Shown here piece by piece: positions 53,169 to 62,325 of a DNA stretch of 64,000 nucleotides (positions are counted from its first letter, which is position 1; every line of letters starts with the position of its first letter). Where the stretch lies: positions 13,634 to 77,633 of the forward strand of contig NZ_JAHDIG010000003.1 of the NCBI RefSeq assembly GCF_020630935.1. The letters are read 5' to 3'. The translations under genes were made by a program, and so were the position numbers. The notes under the pieces were generated by a model that saw only the letters and a program-made list of their open reading frames with translations, was not told where the DNA came from and ran no database searches. The DNA comes from Bernardetia sp. Lineage in GTDB: Bacteria; Bacteroidota; Bacteroidia; Cytophagales; Bernardetiaceae.

Positions 53169-53993
53169 TTAAAAATAATATTCTATAGGATTTGTATTGA
53201 CTTTACAAGCCTCTATTTTTATATCTGAAAACTTTTCGACAAGAAAATCTACTAACAAATCTTTTGTGTAAACCTCACTTTCATAGTGTCCGATGTCGCA
53301 TATCACAATCTTATTCTCAGCATCAAAAAATTCGTGGTATTTGTAGTCTGCCGTAATGAAAACATCTGCTTCTCTTTTAATGGCATTTTTTAATAAAAAA
53401 CTCCCTGCCCCACCACAGACAGCAATTTTCTTTATATTCTTACTTTGAAAGCTATCCAAACTTGTATGTTTTATGAGAGGAAGGTTCATTTTTGTCTTCA
53501 AGTGAGCTAAAAATGCATGAATAGATATGGAAGTGGGTAGTTCGCCAATCATTCCAGAACCTACTTTTTGATTATCGTCTATACCTTTATTTATAATATT
53601 ATTTTTAGGAGCTAATATTTCCCTGTTTATCAGTCCGATTTTTTCAGATATTTTGGCATTTACGCCGTCTTCTACATTATCTAAATTGGTATGAATGGCA
53701 TAAATTCCTATTCCTTCACGAAGTGCCTTCATTACTGTTCGCTCCACATAGTTTTTTCCTGTAAAACTTTTAAGTCCTCTAAAAACAATAGGATGATGTG
53801 CCACCACCAAATTACACCCTTTTTCTTTGGCTTCATCAATTACAGATTCGATAGCATCTAAAGAAACTAAAATCCCTGTAACTTCGGTATTGGGTTCGCC
53901 TACCAAAAGTCCAGAGTTATCATACGATTCTTGATAATTTAGTGCTGCAATAGATTCTAAGTAGGAAGCGATTTGTGAGAAAGTATATGTCAT
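53169..53993 (-). CDS. Nif3-like dinuclear metal center protein
   Basis: 274 aa from the ATG at 53993 (M-T-Y-T-F-S-Q-I). The frame extends to 54050, but those 19 codons lack family similarity. Metal-ligand motifs: H-H-P-I-V-F-R, H-T-N-L-D, and C-terminal G-H-Y-E-S-E. It is the short form, without the central CutA-like insert present in many Bacteroidota Nif3 proteins. GTP cyclohydrolase 1 type 2 naming is common, but activity is not proven. Confidence 0.88.
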   Translation of the reverse strand: MTYTFSQIASYLESIAALNYQESYDNSGLLVGEPNTEVTGILVSLDAIESVIDEAKEKGCNLVVAHHPIVFRGLKSFTGKNYVERTVMKALREGIGIYAIHTNLDNVEDGVNAKISEKIGLINREILAPKNNIINKGIDDNQKVGSGMIGELPTSISIHAFLAHLKTKMNLPLIKHTSLDSFQSKNIKKIAVCGGAGSFLLKNAIKREADVFITADYKYHEFFDAENKIVICDIGHYESEVYTKDLLVDFLVEKFSDIKIEACKVNTNPIEYYF

Positions 53994-54174
53994 TTCTTTA
54001 TATAAAATGTAGCTTGTACACAGACAAGTGTATAATGATTCTAATGTCAAATTATAAATTTAGCATTTAACTACTAAACTTAAAAATCTTTACCATTTTA
54101 CTAAGAAAAATAGTAACTTTAGACTTCATTCTGACTAAAATCTATTCTTCCTAAAAGCCTAACAAAACAGTTTC

Positions 54175-55578
54175 GTGATAGACCGTATCAATAAAGTAGA
54201 ATCTCTAAAGCAATCTCCTCTTTTTACCTCTCTGCCTCAAGAAGCCTTAGAAAAAATTGCAGCGAAAGCCAAAATGCGTCAGTTTTTTCCAGATGAAACG
54301 GTGGTTTGGCAAGGAAAGGCGAGTGATAGTTTATATCTAATTATCAATGGTATTGTAGCAGTAAAAAAAATTATTGCCAGTGGCAAAGAACAAATTTTTG
54401 CTTACCTAATGGCTGGAAATACCTTTGGAGAAGTAGGGATTTTAGAAAATCAGCCTCGTTCGGCAACCGTTTCTGCACTTAGTGATGTAGATGTTTTGGT
54501 TATTCAGCGAGATGATTTTATTCAGATGATGCACGATTATCCACAAATCGGTATTGGGCTTTGTAAAATGTTGGGGAAATATTTGGTAGAATCGAATAGA
54601 AGACAAACAAGAGCTTCTAAAAAAGCTCGCTTGATTTTGGTTTTTAGTCTTACCCCACATGCAGGAGGAACAAATATCGGCAATACACTAGCTCGTATTT
54701 TGCACGGACAAACCAAACAAAGTACAGTTTACACAGAATATCCAACACCTCAAAATCTGATTACAGATTTGAATATTCGTAAAAAAACGAGAATTTACAA
54801 ACACAATTCGGGATATGATATTCTACTTTCTCAAGACGAAAATACAGAACTTCCACTTTCGGCTCGCCTTACACTGTTTTTAGATTCGATGATGTCAGAT
54901 TATGATAATATCATCATGACGCTAAAAAATCAGACTTATATCGATGAGAATTTGGCAATGCTTTTAGAGTTTGTCAATCAAATAATTATCGTTACGCCAC
55001 CTCTGGAAGATGGAATGCACGTTGTGAATCGCCTACATAAACAAATCCGTGACCATGTCAGAAGTGATGAAGCGACTATCTTTACTATCATAAACCGTTG
55101 CAGTCCAGAACACGAAAAAGTACAATTTAATGGTAGTTCAGATTTTGATGTTCCTTATTTGCCAGATTTGCCTTCTTTGGTAGATTCGGAAGATGCTGGT
55201 TATAGAATTCCTCGTCCGATAGAAGAAATGTTAGGTTCAATAATAGACCGTTTGGAACGTACACATCAAATTGGTGTTTTCATTCCTTCTACTGTTTCTG
55301 TTGATAAGCCTATTGATACAAGTAAGTATGTAGAACAAACGCTGAAATTTTTGGCAGAACGTTTTGGAGGCGCAACCAGTAAGGAAGCAAAAGGCGTTTG
55401 GAATAGCAAACAAGTAGGTTTGGTAGATGAAAAAGTTTATGTAGTGCATACGTATGTTACACAAAAAGACATGAATAAATATCTTGATGAGGTCGTAGAT
55501 TATATAAAAGTCTTGAAAATTGAACTTGACCAAGAAGCTATGGCTTTAGAAATAGACAAGAAAATGACTATTATTTAG
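54175..55578 (+). CDS. cNMP-binding domain fused to a degenerate MinD/ParA-like domain
   Basis: 467 aa, GTG start. Residues about 15-140 are a cyclic-nucleotide-binding domain with the phosphate-binding cassette F-G-E-V-G-I-L-E-x-x-P-R-S-A-T. Residues about 150-400 look like a SIMIBI P-loop NTPase: L-I-L-V-F-S-L-T-P-H-A-G-G-T-N-I-G-N-T-L-A takes the place of K-G-G-x-G-K-T, but the lysines are missing. A D-Y-D-N-I-I-M-T-L strand stands at Walker B. This predicts ligand sensing without ATP hydrolysis. Close architecture to cNMP-patatin-type regulators is possible. Same strand as rdgB. Confidence 0.7.
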   Translation: MIDRINKVESLKQSPLFTSLPQEALEKIAAKAKMRQFFPDETVVWQGKASDSLYLIINGIVAVKKIIASGKEQIFAYLMAGNTFGEVGILENQPRSATVSALSDVDVLVIQRDDFIQMMHDYPQIGIGLCKMLGKYLVESNRRQTRASKKARLILVFSLTPHAGGTNIGNTLARILHGQTKQSTVYTEYPTPQNLITDLNIRKKTRIYKHNSGYDILLSQDENTELPLSARLTLFLDSMMSDYDNIIMTLKNQTYIDENLAMLLEFVNQIIIVTPPLEDGMHVVNRLHKQIRDHVRSDEATIFTIINRCSPEHEKVQFNGSSDFDVPYLPDLPSLVDSEDAGYRIPRPIEEMLGSIIDRLERTHQIGVFIPSTVSVDKPIDTSKYVEQTLKFLAERFGGATSKEAKGVWNSKQVGLVDEKVYVVHTYVTQKDMNKYLDEVVDYIKVLKIELDQEAMALEIDKKMTII

Positions 55579-55602
55579 TTCTTAATGTTTAATTATAAAT
55601 GT

Positions 55603-55623
55603 AGGGCAAAGGCTTACCTTTGA
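55603..55623. repeat. CAAAGGCTTACCTTTG hairpin repeat
   Basis: Short hairpin between the cNMP gene and rdgB. Close relative at 25494-25509; a looser form at about 20535-20552. Confidence 0.6.
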
Positions 55624-55688
55624 CGATGGTCTTATTCTTAATTTTATATTGGCTATATACTGATTATTACATAATTTATAATACATCT

Positions 55689-56300
55689 ATGAAAATCTGT
55701 TTTGCTACAAACAACCCTAAAAAAATAGAAGAGGTAAGTGCAGCTCTACCCTCAAACATCCAACTGGTAAGCCTAAAAGAAATTGGCTGTACGGAAGAAA
55801 TACCAGAAACTACGCCTACCATTGAAGGAAATTCTGAGCAAAAGGCAATGTATGTCTATGAAAACTACAATGAAAACTGCTTTGCTGATGATACAGGTTT
55901 AGAAATTGAGGCACTTGGTGGAGAACCAGGGGTTCATTCTGCTATGTATGCTGATAAAATCGTTGGTTCGTATAGAGATTCAAACGAAAATATGAAACTC
56001 GTTTTGAAAAATCTTCAAGAACAAGCTCAAAAAGGAAATACTGACCGAAGCGCACAGTTTAAAACTGTTTTTACATTGGTGTTGGATGGAGAAAAGCATC
56101 AGTTTGAAGGAATTATAAAGGGAAAAATCATTGAAGAACCAACAGGAAAGGATGGTTTTGGTTATGACCCTATTTTTATTCCCAATGGATATGAAAAAAC
56201 TTTTGCTCAAATGCCTTTATCAGAAAAAAATAAAATTAGTCATAGAGCAATTGCAACAAGAAAGTTGGTGGAGTTTCTAAATAAACTTAACAAAGTGTAG
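55689..56300 (+). CDS. rdgB: non-canonical purine NTP pyrophosphatase
   Basis: 203 aa from the ATG at 55689; starts M-K-I-C-F-A-T-N-N-P-K-K as in the RdgB/HAM1 family. The longer frame from 55620 encodes a non-conserved hydrophobic leader. Hydrolyses dITP, XTP and ITP to monophosphates. Motifs F-A-D-D-T-G-L-E, G-E-P-G-V-H-S-A, G-F-G-Y-D-P-I-F and K-N-x-I-S-H-R are all present. Confidence 0.94.
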   Translation: MKICFATNNPKKIEEVSAALPSNIQLVSLKEIGCTEEIPETTPTIEGNSEQKAMYVYENYNENCFADDTGLEIEALGGEPGVHSAMYADKIVGSYRDSNENMKLVLKNLQEQAQKGNTDRSAQFKTVFTLVLDGEKHQFEGIIKGKIIEEPTGKDGFGYDPIFIPNGYEKTFAQMPLSEKNKISHRAIATRKLVEFLNKLNKV

Positions 56301-56387
56301 CCTAAATAAAATATAATCCTTAAATTGAGAGAAATACCCTTTCAAAACTGATTATAAACTCTTATTTCTACACACCAAACTATTTTT

Positions 56388-57212
56388 ATGAAAAATAATT
56401 CTTTTCTGTCGCTCTTATTTTTAACTGTTTTTTCTACTATCGTACTTTTTGCCTGTGGAGGCAGCGATGAGCCAGAACCTACACCCGACCCAGACCCAAT
56501 AGACACACCTTGTAGTAGCCCTCCAACGCTCTCACTTACTGCTGAAAATACAAGTTGTACAGATAATACAGGAAAAATAACTGCCACAGGAGCAGGAGGA
56601 ACAGGAACTCTTACCTATCAGTTGGGAAGTGGCGACTTTCAAAGTAGTGGAATTTTTGAAAATTTAGCTGCTGGAGAATATACTGTTACTGTAAAAGATG
56701 CAGAGGGTTGTACAACTAGCCAAACAGCAACCATTGAAAATGCAGATGCGCCAACTATTTCCTTAACTTCAGAAGATGCAGGTTGTGGTACAAACGATGG
56801 TTCTATTACAGTTATAGCTAATGGAGGAAGTGGAAGTTATCAATATAGCTTAGATGGTGGGGCTTTTCAAAGTAATGCTACTTTTTCTAACCTTGCAATA
56901 GGAACATACAGAGTTACTTTAAAGGACACAGAAAACTGTGAGGCAACAGCAGAAGTTACACTAACAACAGGTGTAAACTATGTGGATAATGTAGCTTCTA
57001 TTATCAATACTAATTGCGCTATTTCGGGTTGTCATTCTGGAGGACAGGCTCCAAGTCTTACAAGTTTTGATGAAGTCTCTAGAAATTCTTCAAGGGTTTT
57101 AGCACGTGCATCTTCTCGTTCTATGCCTCCACAATCTTCAGGACTTTCTCTTACAGATGAAGAAATACAGTTAATAGAGTGTTGGGTAGAAGATGGTACA
57201 CCACGCAACTAA
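56388..57212 (+). CDS. lipoprotein with SprB-type repeats and a C-x4-C-H heme-like motif
   Basis: 274 aa. Lipobox F-A-C near 23, a proline/aspartate linker, two SprB-type repeats (about 45-115 and 120-190; G-G-T-G-T-L-T-Y-Q-L...G-E-Y-T-V-T-V-K-D-A-E-G-C and the like), then a C-terminal domain with N-C-A-I-S-G-C-H-S-G-G. That C-x4-C-H resembles a cytochrome c site (usually C-x2-C-H), followed by M-P-P as possible Met ligand. Surface-attached, function unknown. Confidence 0.7.
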   Translation: MKNNSFLSLLFLTVFSTIVLFACGGSDEPEPTPDPDPIDTPCSSPPTLSLTAENTSCTDNTGKITATGAGGTGTLTYQLGSGDFQSSGIFENLAAGEYTVTVKDAEGCTTSQTATIENADAPTISLTSEDAGCGTNDGSITVIANGGSGSYQYSLDGGAFQSNATFSNLAIGTYRVTLKDTENCEATAEVTLTTGVNYVDNVASIINTNCAISGCHSGGQAPSLTSFDEVSRNSSRVLARASSRSMPPQSSGLSLTDEEIQLIECWVEDGTPRN

Positions 57213-57243
57213 CACTTATCTGAAGACAAGCTACTTAAACACA

Positions 57244-57270
57244 CCCTAAGGGGCTTGAAGACCCTTAGGG
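57244..57270. repeat. R3 palindromic repeat copy
   Basis: CCCTAAGGGGCTTGAAGACC, then CTTAGGG; imperfect version of the palindrome at 39266-39299. It is followed by a GAGCAGACC fragment of the R2 family. Confidence 0.7.
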
Positions 57271-57379
57271 TTTCCTTGAGCAGACCAAAAACTATGTTTA
57301 ATCTGTTTTAAACAAATAAAAATCGTATTGTTAATCCCAAGTTCATGTTACCTAGTATTTAATATAATTCTTTATGATA

Positions 57380-57418
57380 AAAAGCTCAAAAACTTTGTAT
57401 TATTGTTTTTGAGCTTTT
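57380..57418 (-). terminator. terminator of the RND efflux operon
   Basis: Perfect 14-bp stem AAAAGCTCAAAAAC / GTTTTTGAGCTTTT, 30 bp after the last gene, T-run on the minus strand. Confidence 0.85.
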
Positions 57419-57447
57419 CAAATTCTAAAACTTTCATTAAATATTGA

Positions 57448-58899
57448 CTATCTCCATCCTCCTCCTAAAGCACGATATACATTCACAGTAGCGTGCATTT
57501 GTTGGTTTTTGGTTTCGATAAGTTCCACTCTAGCCTCCAAAACATCACGCTGTGTCAAGAGAATTTCCATATAATCAGCTCTTGTAGATTGAAATAAGTC
57601 ATTAGAAATAGCTGTTGCTTGATTAAGTTTTTCTACTTGTTCCACTTCTAAGTTATATTTTTGTTCCAAATTATTGATATACGAAAGCTGATTAGTAACT
57701 TCTAAATAACTATTCAGAATGGTTCTTTCATAGTCGTAAATAGCTTGAATTTGCTTGGCGTTAGCTGTTAAATAGGTGGCTTTGATAGCATTTCGGTTGA
57801 TAAGGGGCGCAGCCAAATCTCCAGCCAAAGAATATAAAATAGATTCAGGCGTTTTGACCAAAAAAGCAGGATTAAAAGCTCTCAATCCTATTCCTGCTGT
57901 AAGTCTCAAGGAAGGGTAAAAATTAGCTCTCGCTACATTGACATCTAATTTTGCTGCTTGTAACTTTAACTCTGCCTGTCTAATATCTGGACGGTTTGCC
58001 AAAAGTTGTGAAGGAATCCCTGCTAAGACCACATTCGGAACTGCATTCATAAAATTGTCCGAATCTCTCTCAATGGGTTGAGGATAGCGTCCTAATAAAA
58101 AATTAATTCGGTTTTCAGTAAGAGTAATGCCTTGAAGAATATCATATTTCAATCCTTTTGTATTCAAAAGTTGTGCTTCAAAACGCTTGACGGCAAGCTC
58201 AGTTACTTTACCTGATTGTTTTTGCAACTTCACAATTCGTAGCGCATTATCTTGAATTTCAATGTTTTGATTGATGATAGCCAACTGATTATCCAATGCC
58301 AAAAGCTCATAATATTCATTGGCAATTTCGGCTATCAGATGAGTAACCAAGAAGTTTTTGCCTTCAATAGAAGATAAATAATTGAGATAAGCCGATTTTT
58401 TGGCGTTTCTCAGCTTTTTCCAAATATCAACTTCCCAACTTGCATACACTCCTATCATGTAGTCTTGTAGTGGGTCTGGCGTTTTTCTTCCTTCTTCAAT
58501 TTCGGTAATGGCATCGCTTGCTCCTCGGCTTGTAAAACGGCTCGGTTTCTCTACTCCAGCTCCTGCTGCTATGTCTAAAAAAGGTAAATATTCTCCTTTT
58601 CTAGCTCTGACTTCGTTACTAGCAATTTGTATTTCTTGAAGCGTAATATTCAATTCTTGATTATTTTTGAGTGCTGTATCAATGAGGGCAATCAAATTTT
58701 GGTCGTTGAAATACTGCTTCCAGTTTACGATGGCTGAATTGGTAGTATCTGTTTGATTAGTATAATTATTTGGCGTTTTGCCAAGGGTAGAATTTCTATT
58801 TACCAAACTAGGAATGGAACAAGCCGTAAAAAACGAACAAATACAGAGTATTGATAGGTAATTATACAGTTTGAAATTATATATTTTAAATTTGAACAT
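57448..58899 (-). CDS. RND efflux outer-membrane lipoprotein (OprM/NodT type)
   Basis: 483 aa TolC-like outer-membrane factor. Signal II with T-A-C near residue 27. Duplicated OEP helical-hairpin halves; marker motifs S-W-E-V-D-I-W and N-R-P-D-I-R-Q-A-E-L-K-L-Q-A-A. Third gene of the operon after the membrane fusion protein and pump. Forms the exit channel of a tripartite efflux pump. Confidence 0.93.
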   Translation of the reverse strand: MFKFKIYNFKLYNYLSILCICSFFTACSIPSLVNRNSTLGKTPNNYTNQTDTTNSAIVNWKQYFNDQNLIALIDTALKNNQELNITLQEIQIASNEVRARKGEYLPFLDIAAGAGVEKPSRFTSRGASDAITEIEEGRKTPDPLQDYMIGVYASWEVDIWKKLRNAKKSAYLNYLSSIEGKNFLVTHLIAEIANEYYELLALDNQLAIINQNIEIQDNALRIVKLQKQSGKVTELAVKRFEAQLLNTKGLKYDILQGITLTENRINFLLGRYPQPIERDSDNFMNAVPNVVLAGIPSQLLANRPDIRQAELKLQAAKLDVNVARANFYPSLRLTAGIGLRAFNPAFLVKTPESILYSLAGDLAAPLINRNAIKATYLTANAKQIQAIYDYERTILNSYLEVTNQLSYINNLEQKYNLEVEQVEKLNQATAISNDLFQSTRADYMEILLTQRDVLEARVELIETKNQQMHATVNVYRALGGGWR

Positions 58900-59051
58900 G
58901 ATTTTTATGTTTTTTGGGTGCTTTTATATTTGTACACCAGTCTTCTAAACTGGTCTGTAAAATCAAAAACTTAATTTTTGACTGAAATAAGGTCTTTTAA
59001 TATTTTTCGTTAGGCTGGAAGTCTGACCTACGCAAATAACTGTGATAACCT

Positions 59052-62000
59052 TTATGAATTAGTCTCTAAAGCGTGTTTTTCTTCTGTCAGAGGAGTTTCA
59101 TCTTCATCTTTAATTAGATGTTTTCCTTCTGCTATCGAACCAAAGATGTAATACAGCCCTGGTACGATAATAACACCGAAGATAGTTCCGAAGAGCATTC
59201 CACCAAGCGAAGATGCTCCAATAGTACGGTTTCCAATAGCTCCAGCACCATGCGACAGAACAAGAGGAATAAGTCCAGCCATAAAAGCAAAAGAAGTCAT
59301 CAAAATAGGTCTGAAACGAACTCTTGCTCCTTCAATGGCAGCTTCCAAAACTGTTGCACCTTGTTGTTGCTTCTGAACGGCAAACTCTACAATCAGAACG
59401 GCATTTTTACCTAAAAGTCCTACAAGCATCACAAGACCTACTTGTGCATAAATATCATTGGCAAGTCCCATAAACTTGAGTAAGGCAAACGAACCAAAAA
59501 CCCCAGCAGGAAGTGAAAAAATAACAGCCAAAGGAATAATAAAACTTTCGTATTGTGCTGATAAAACCATATACACAAACGCTAAAACAATAACAAAAAT
59601 AAAAATAGCTTCATTTCCACGAGAAACCTCATCTTTGGAAAGTCCACCCCAATCAATGTCATAACCTCTAGGTAAAGTTTTTGCTTCTTCTTGAATAGCT
59701 GCAATTGCTTCTCCACTACTAAAACCTTCTGCCGAACCTCCTCTAATAGAAGCCGTAGTGTACATATTGTATCTGTTGATTTCGTTTGCTCCCTGTGTTT
59801 TTTTGATAGTCATGAAAGCAGAAAAAGGTACCATTTCCCTCTTGTCATTCTTTACCCACATATTCAAAACATCTTCTGGAAGTTTTCTATATTCGGGAGA
59901 AGCCTGTACAAATACTTTGAAATAACGTTGAAACTTGATAAAACCAAGCTCATACGTACTACCAACCATAATAGAAAGTGTATTCATTGCATTTCCTATC
60001 GACACACCTTTTTGCATTGCCAACTGATTGTCAATAACAAGCTCGTATTGAGGATAATTGGCACTAAAGAAAGTAAACAAACCTGTCAGTTCTGGACGTT
60101 TTTCTAGTCTTTCCATAAACTCATTGTTTACTTTTTCTAGCTCTACATAATCTCCAGTATTGGTTTTATCTAAAAGCTGGAGTGAAAATCCACCTGCTGC
60201 CCCATACCCTGGAACGGCTGGAGGGTCGAAAAATTCAATAACAGCTCCTGAAATTTCACTTGCTTTTTCCTCTAGTTCTTCAATAACTTCGTGTACTGTT
60301 TCGTGTCTTTCATTCCACGGTTTGAGGTTGATGATACATGTACCTGCGTTAGAACCACGTCCTTCCGTCAAAACTTCATAACCTGCTAGTGCAGAAACCG
60401 ATTGAATAGCATCTATTTCTTCAGCAATTTTTTGAAGTTGGCGAGTTACGTCATTAGTACGCTCTAGCGTTGAACCGGGAGGTGTCTGAACAACGGCATA
60501 AATCATTCCTTGGTCTTCGCTTGGAATAAAACCAGTAGGCATAATTTGTGTAATTCCGAAAATTCCAACTGCAAAAAGAAGTATCAAAAATCCTGTTAAT
60601 AATTTTCTAGTTACGATAAGATTCAACAAACGGACATATACGTTAGTTAATTTTTCGAATAAGAAATTAAATCCATCTATAAAGCGAGTAAAAATATTAC
60701 GTTTTTTGTCGTGTCCGTGAGCATGTTTTTTCAAAATCATGGCACTCAAAACAGGTGTAAGTGTAAGAGCAACCAATCCAGAAATAATAATGGAAGAAGT
60801 CATGGTAATCGAAAACTGTCTATAAAAAATTCCCACAGGACCTGTCATGAAAGCTACAGGAACAAAAACAGCCGTCATAAGCAAGGTAATTGCTATTACA
60901 GCTCCACTAATCTCGCCCAATACTTTTTTTACAGCATTGAAAGGCGATATATTTGGTTCTTCTTCCATCTTGGCATGAACAGCCTCTACCACCACAATCG
61001 CATCATCGACAACTATACCAATTGCCAAAACAAGAGCAAAAAGAGTAATCATGTTTATGGTCAAGCCGAACATTTGCATAAAAATAAATGCTCCAATAAG
61101 CGAAACAGGAACAGCAAGAATTGGAATGAGTGTGGAACGCCAATCTCCTAAAAATAGAAATACCACCAATGCCACCAAAATAAAAGCATCTCTAAGGGTA
61201 TGAACTACGTTTTCAGTCGAAGCATCTAAAAAATCAGATACGTTGTAACTAATCTCGTAATCCATTCCAGCAGGAAAGGATGTTTTTTTAAGCTCTTCTA
61301 GCTTTGCTTTTACTTCTTCTACTACCTCACTAGCATTACTTCCATAACTTTGTTTTAAGACAATCGCAGCCGAAGGATATTCATTCAGATTAGAATAAAT
61401 GTCATAGTATTCACTTCCTAACTCTACATTGGCAATATCTTTTAATCGTAAAATTTCGCCTTCCCCATTTGCCTTGATGATTACATTTTTATACTGTTCA
61501 ACATCATTAAAACGTCCTTCATACGTCAAAACATATTCTAAAGATTGCGACGTTTTGCCGTCTCCTCTACCAATTCGCCCAGGAGAACCGATAACACTTT
61601 GGTCTTCTAAGGCTTCCATAACGTCATCTGCTGAAATATTATAAGCTCGCATACGGTCTGGTTTGAGCCAAACACGCATCGCATACTGACGGCTACCCAA
61701 AATACTTGCTTGTCCAATACCAGAAACACGCTGCAACTCTGGAAGCATATTAACACCAGCAAAGTTGAAAAGAAATTTCATATCTGCTTTTGTGTCTTTA
61801 CTGTATAAGTTTACATACATTAGCATGTTTGGAATAATTCGGTTTACGATTACTCCCTCACGTTGAACTAAAATAGGCAAACGGTTTAAAACCTGTGCAA
61901 TACGTGTGTTGATATTTACAACAGCTTGGTTTGGGTCTGTTCCCAAATTGAAGACAATTTGAATATTAGCTTCACCTGCCGAAGTAGCATCAGAAGTCAT

Positions 62001-62231
62001 GTATTTCATTCCTGGAACACCATTTACGGCTTGCTCTAGTGGAATCAGTACAGATTCGGTCAAAACTTTTGCACTTGCACCAGGGTAAGAAGCACGCACA
62101 ATAACCATTGGAGGAGAAATATCTGGAAATTGTGATTTAGGAAGGGTATTCATTGCCAAAATACCCATAAAGATTATGATAAGCGATAACACTATGGCAA
62201 GCACAGGTCGCTGAATAAATTTATTAAACAT
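59052..62231 (-). CDS. RND multidrug efflux transporter (HAE1/AcrB family)
   Basis: 1059 aa inner-membrane proton antiporter with 12 TM helices and two large periplasmic loops. Starts M-F-N-K-F-I-Q-R-P-V-L-A. TM4 carries the proton-relay pair D-D in G-I-V-V-D-D-A-I-V-V-V-E, and TM10/11 the G-L-L-G-K-N-A-V-L-I-V-E motif. F-G-x-T-I-N/M-I-T-L-F-A and Y-P-G-A-S are typical. HAE1 members export drugs, dyes and detergents; the actual substrates cannot be inferred. Confidence 0.96.
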   Translation of the reverse strand: MFNKFIQRPVLAIVLSLIIIFMGILAMNTLPKSQFPDISPPMVIVRASYPGASAKVLTESVLIPLEQAVNGVPGMKYMTSDATSAGEANIQIVFNLGTDPNQAVVNINTRIAQVLNRLPILVQREGVIVNRIIPNMLMYVNLYSKDTKADMKFLFNFAGVNMLPELQRVSGIGQASILGSRQYAMRVWLKPDRMRAYNISADDVMEALEDQSVIGSPGRIGRGDGKTSQSLEYVLTYEGRFNDVEQYKNVIIKANGEGEILRLKDIANVELGSEYYDIYSNLNEYPSAAIVLKQSYGSNASEVVEEVKAKLEELKKTSFPAGMDYEISYNVSDFLDASTENVVHTLRDAFILVALVVFLFLGDWRSTLIPILAVPVSLIGAFIFMQMFGLTINMITLFALVLAIGIVVDDAIVVVEAVHAKMEEEPNISPFNAVKKVLGEISGAVIAITLLMTAVFVPVAFMTGPVGIFYRQFSITMTSSIIISGLVALTLTPVLSAMILKKHAHGHDKKRNIFTRFIDGFNFLFEKLTNVYVRLLNLIVTRKLLTGFLILLFAVGIFGITQIMPTGFIPSEDQGMIYAVVQTPPGSTLERTNDVTRQLQKIAEEIDAIQSVSALAGYEVLTEGRGSNAGTCIINLKPWNERHETVHEVIEELEEKASEISGAVIEFFDPPAVPGYGAAGGFSLQLLDKTNTGDYVELEKVNNEFMERLEKRPELTGLFTFFSANYPQYELVIDNQLAMQKGVSIGNAMNTLSIMVGSTYELGFIKFQRYFKVFVQASPEYRKLPEDVLNMWVKNDKREMVPFSAFMTIKKTQGANEINRYNMYTTASIRGGSAEGFSSGEAIAAIQEEAKTLPRGYDIDWGGLSKDEVSRGNEAIFIFVIVLAFVYMVLSAQYESFIIPLAVIFSLPAGVFGSFALLKFMGLANDIYAQVGLVMLVGLLGKNAVLIVEFAVQKQQQGATVLEAAIEGARVRFRPILMTSFAFMAGLIPLVLSHGAGAIGNRTIGASSLGGMLFGTIFGVIIVPGLYYIFGSIAEGKHLIKDEDETPLTEEKHALETNS

Positions 62232-62269
62232 GATATTTTATTTTTTTAGAAGGTCTTTTATGATAGAAT

Positions 62270-62320
62270 ATATTGGTTGTTGGTGGAGACACCAACAACG
62301 GCTATTTTTCGCTTTGCCTA
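62270..62320. repeat. intergenic repeat R1 copy inside the efflux operon
   Basis: ATTGGTTGTTGGTGGAGACACCAACAACGGC, then TATTTTTCGC. It lies between the fusion-protein and pump genes, ends at the fusion-protein stop region and so would be part of the operon mRNA. Confidence 0.8.
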
Positions 62321-62325
62321 AATTT

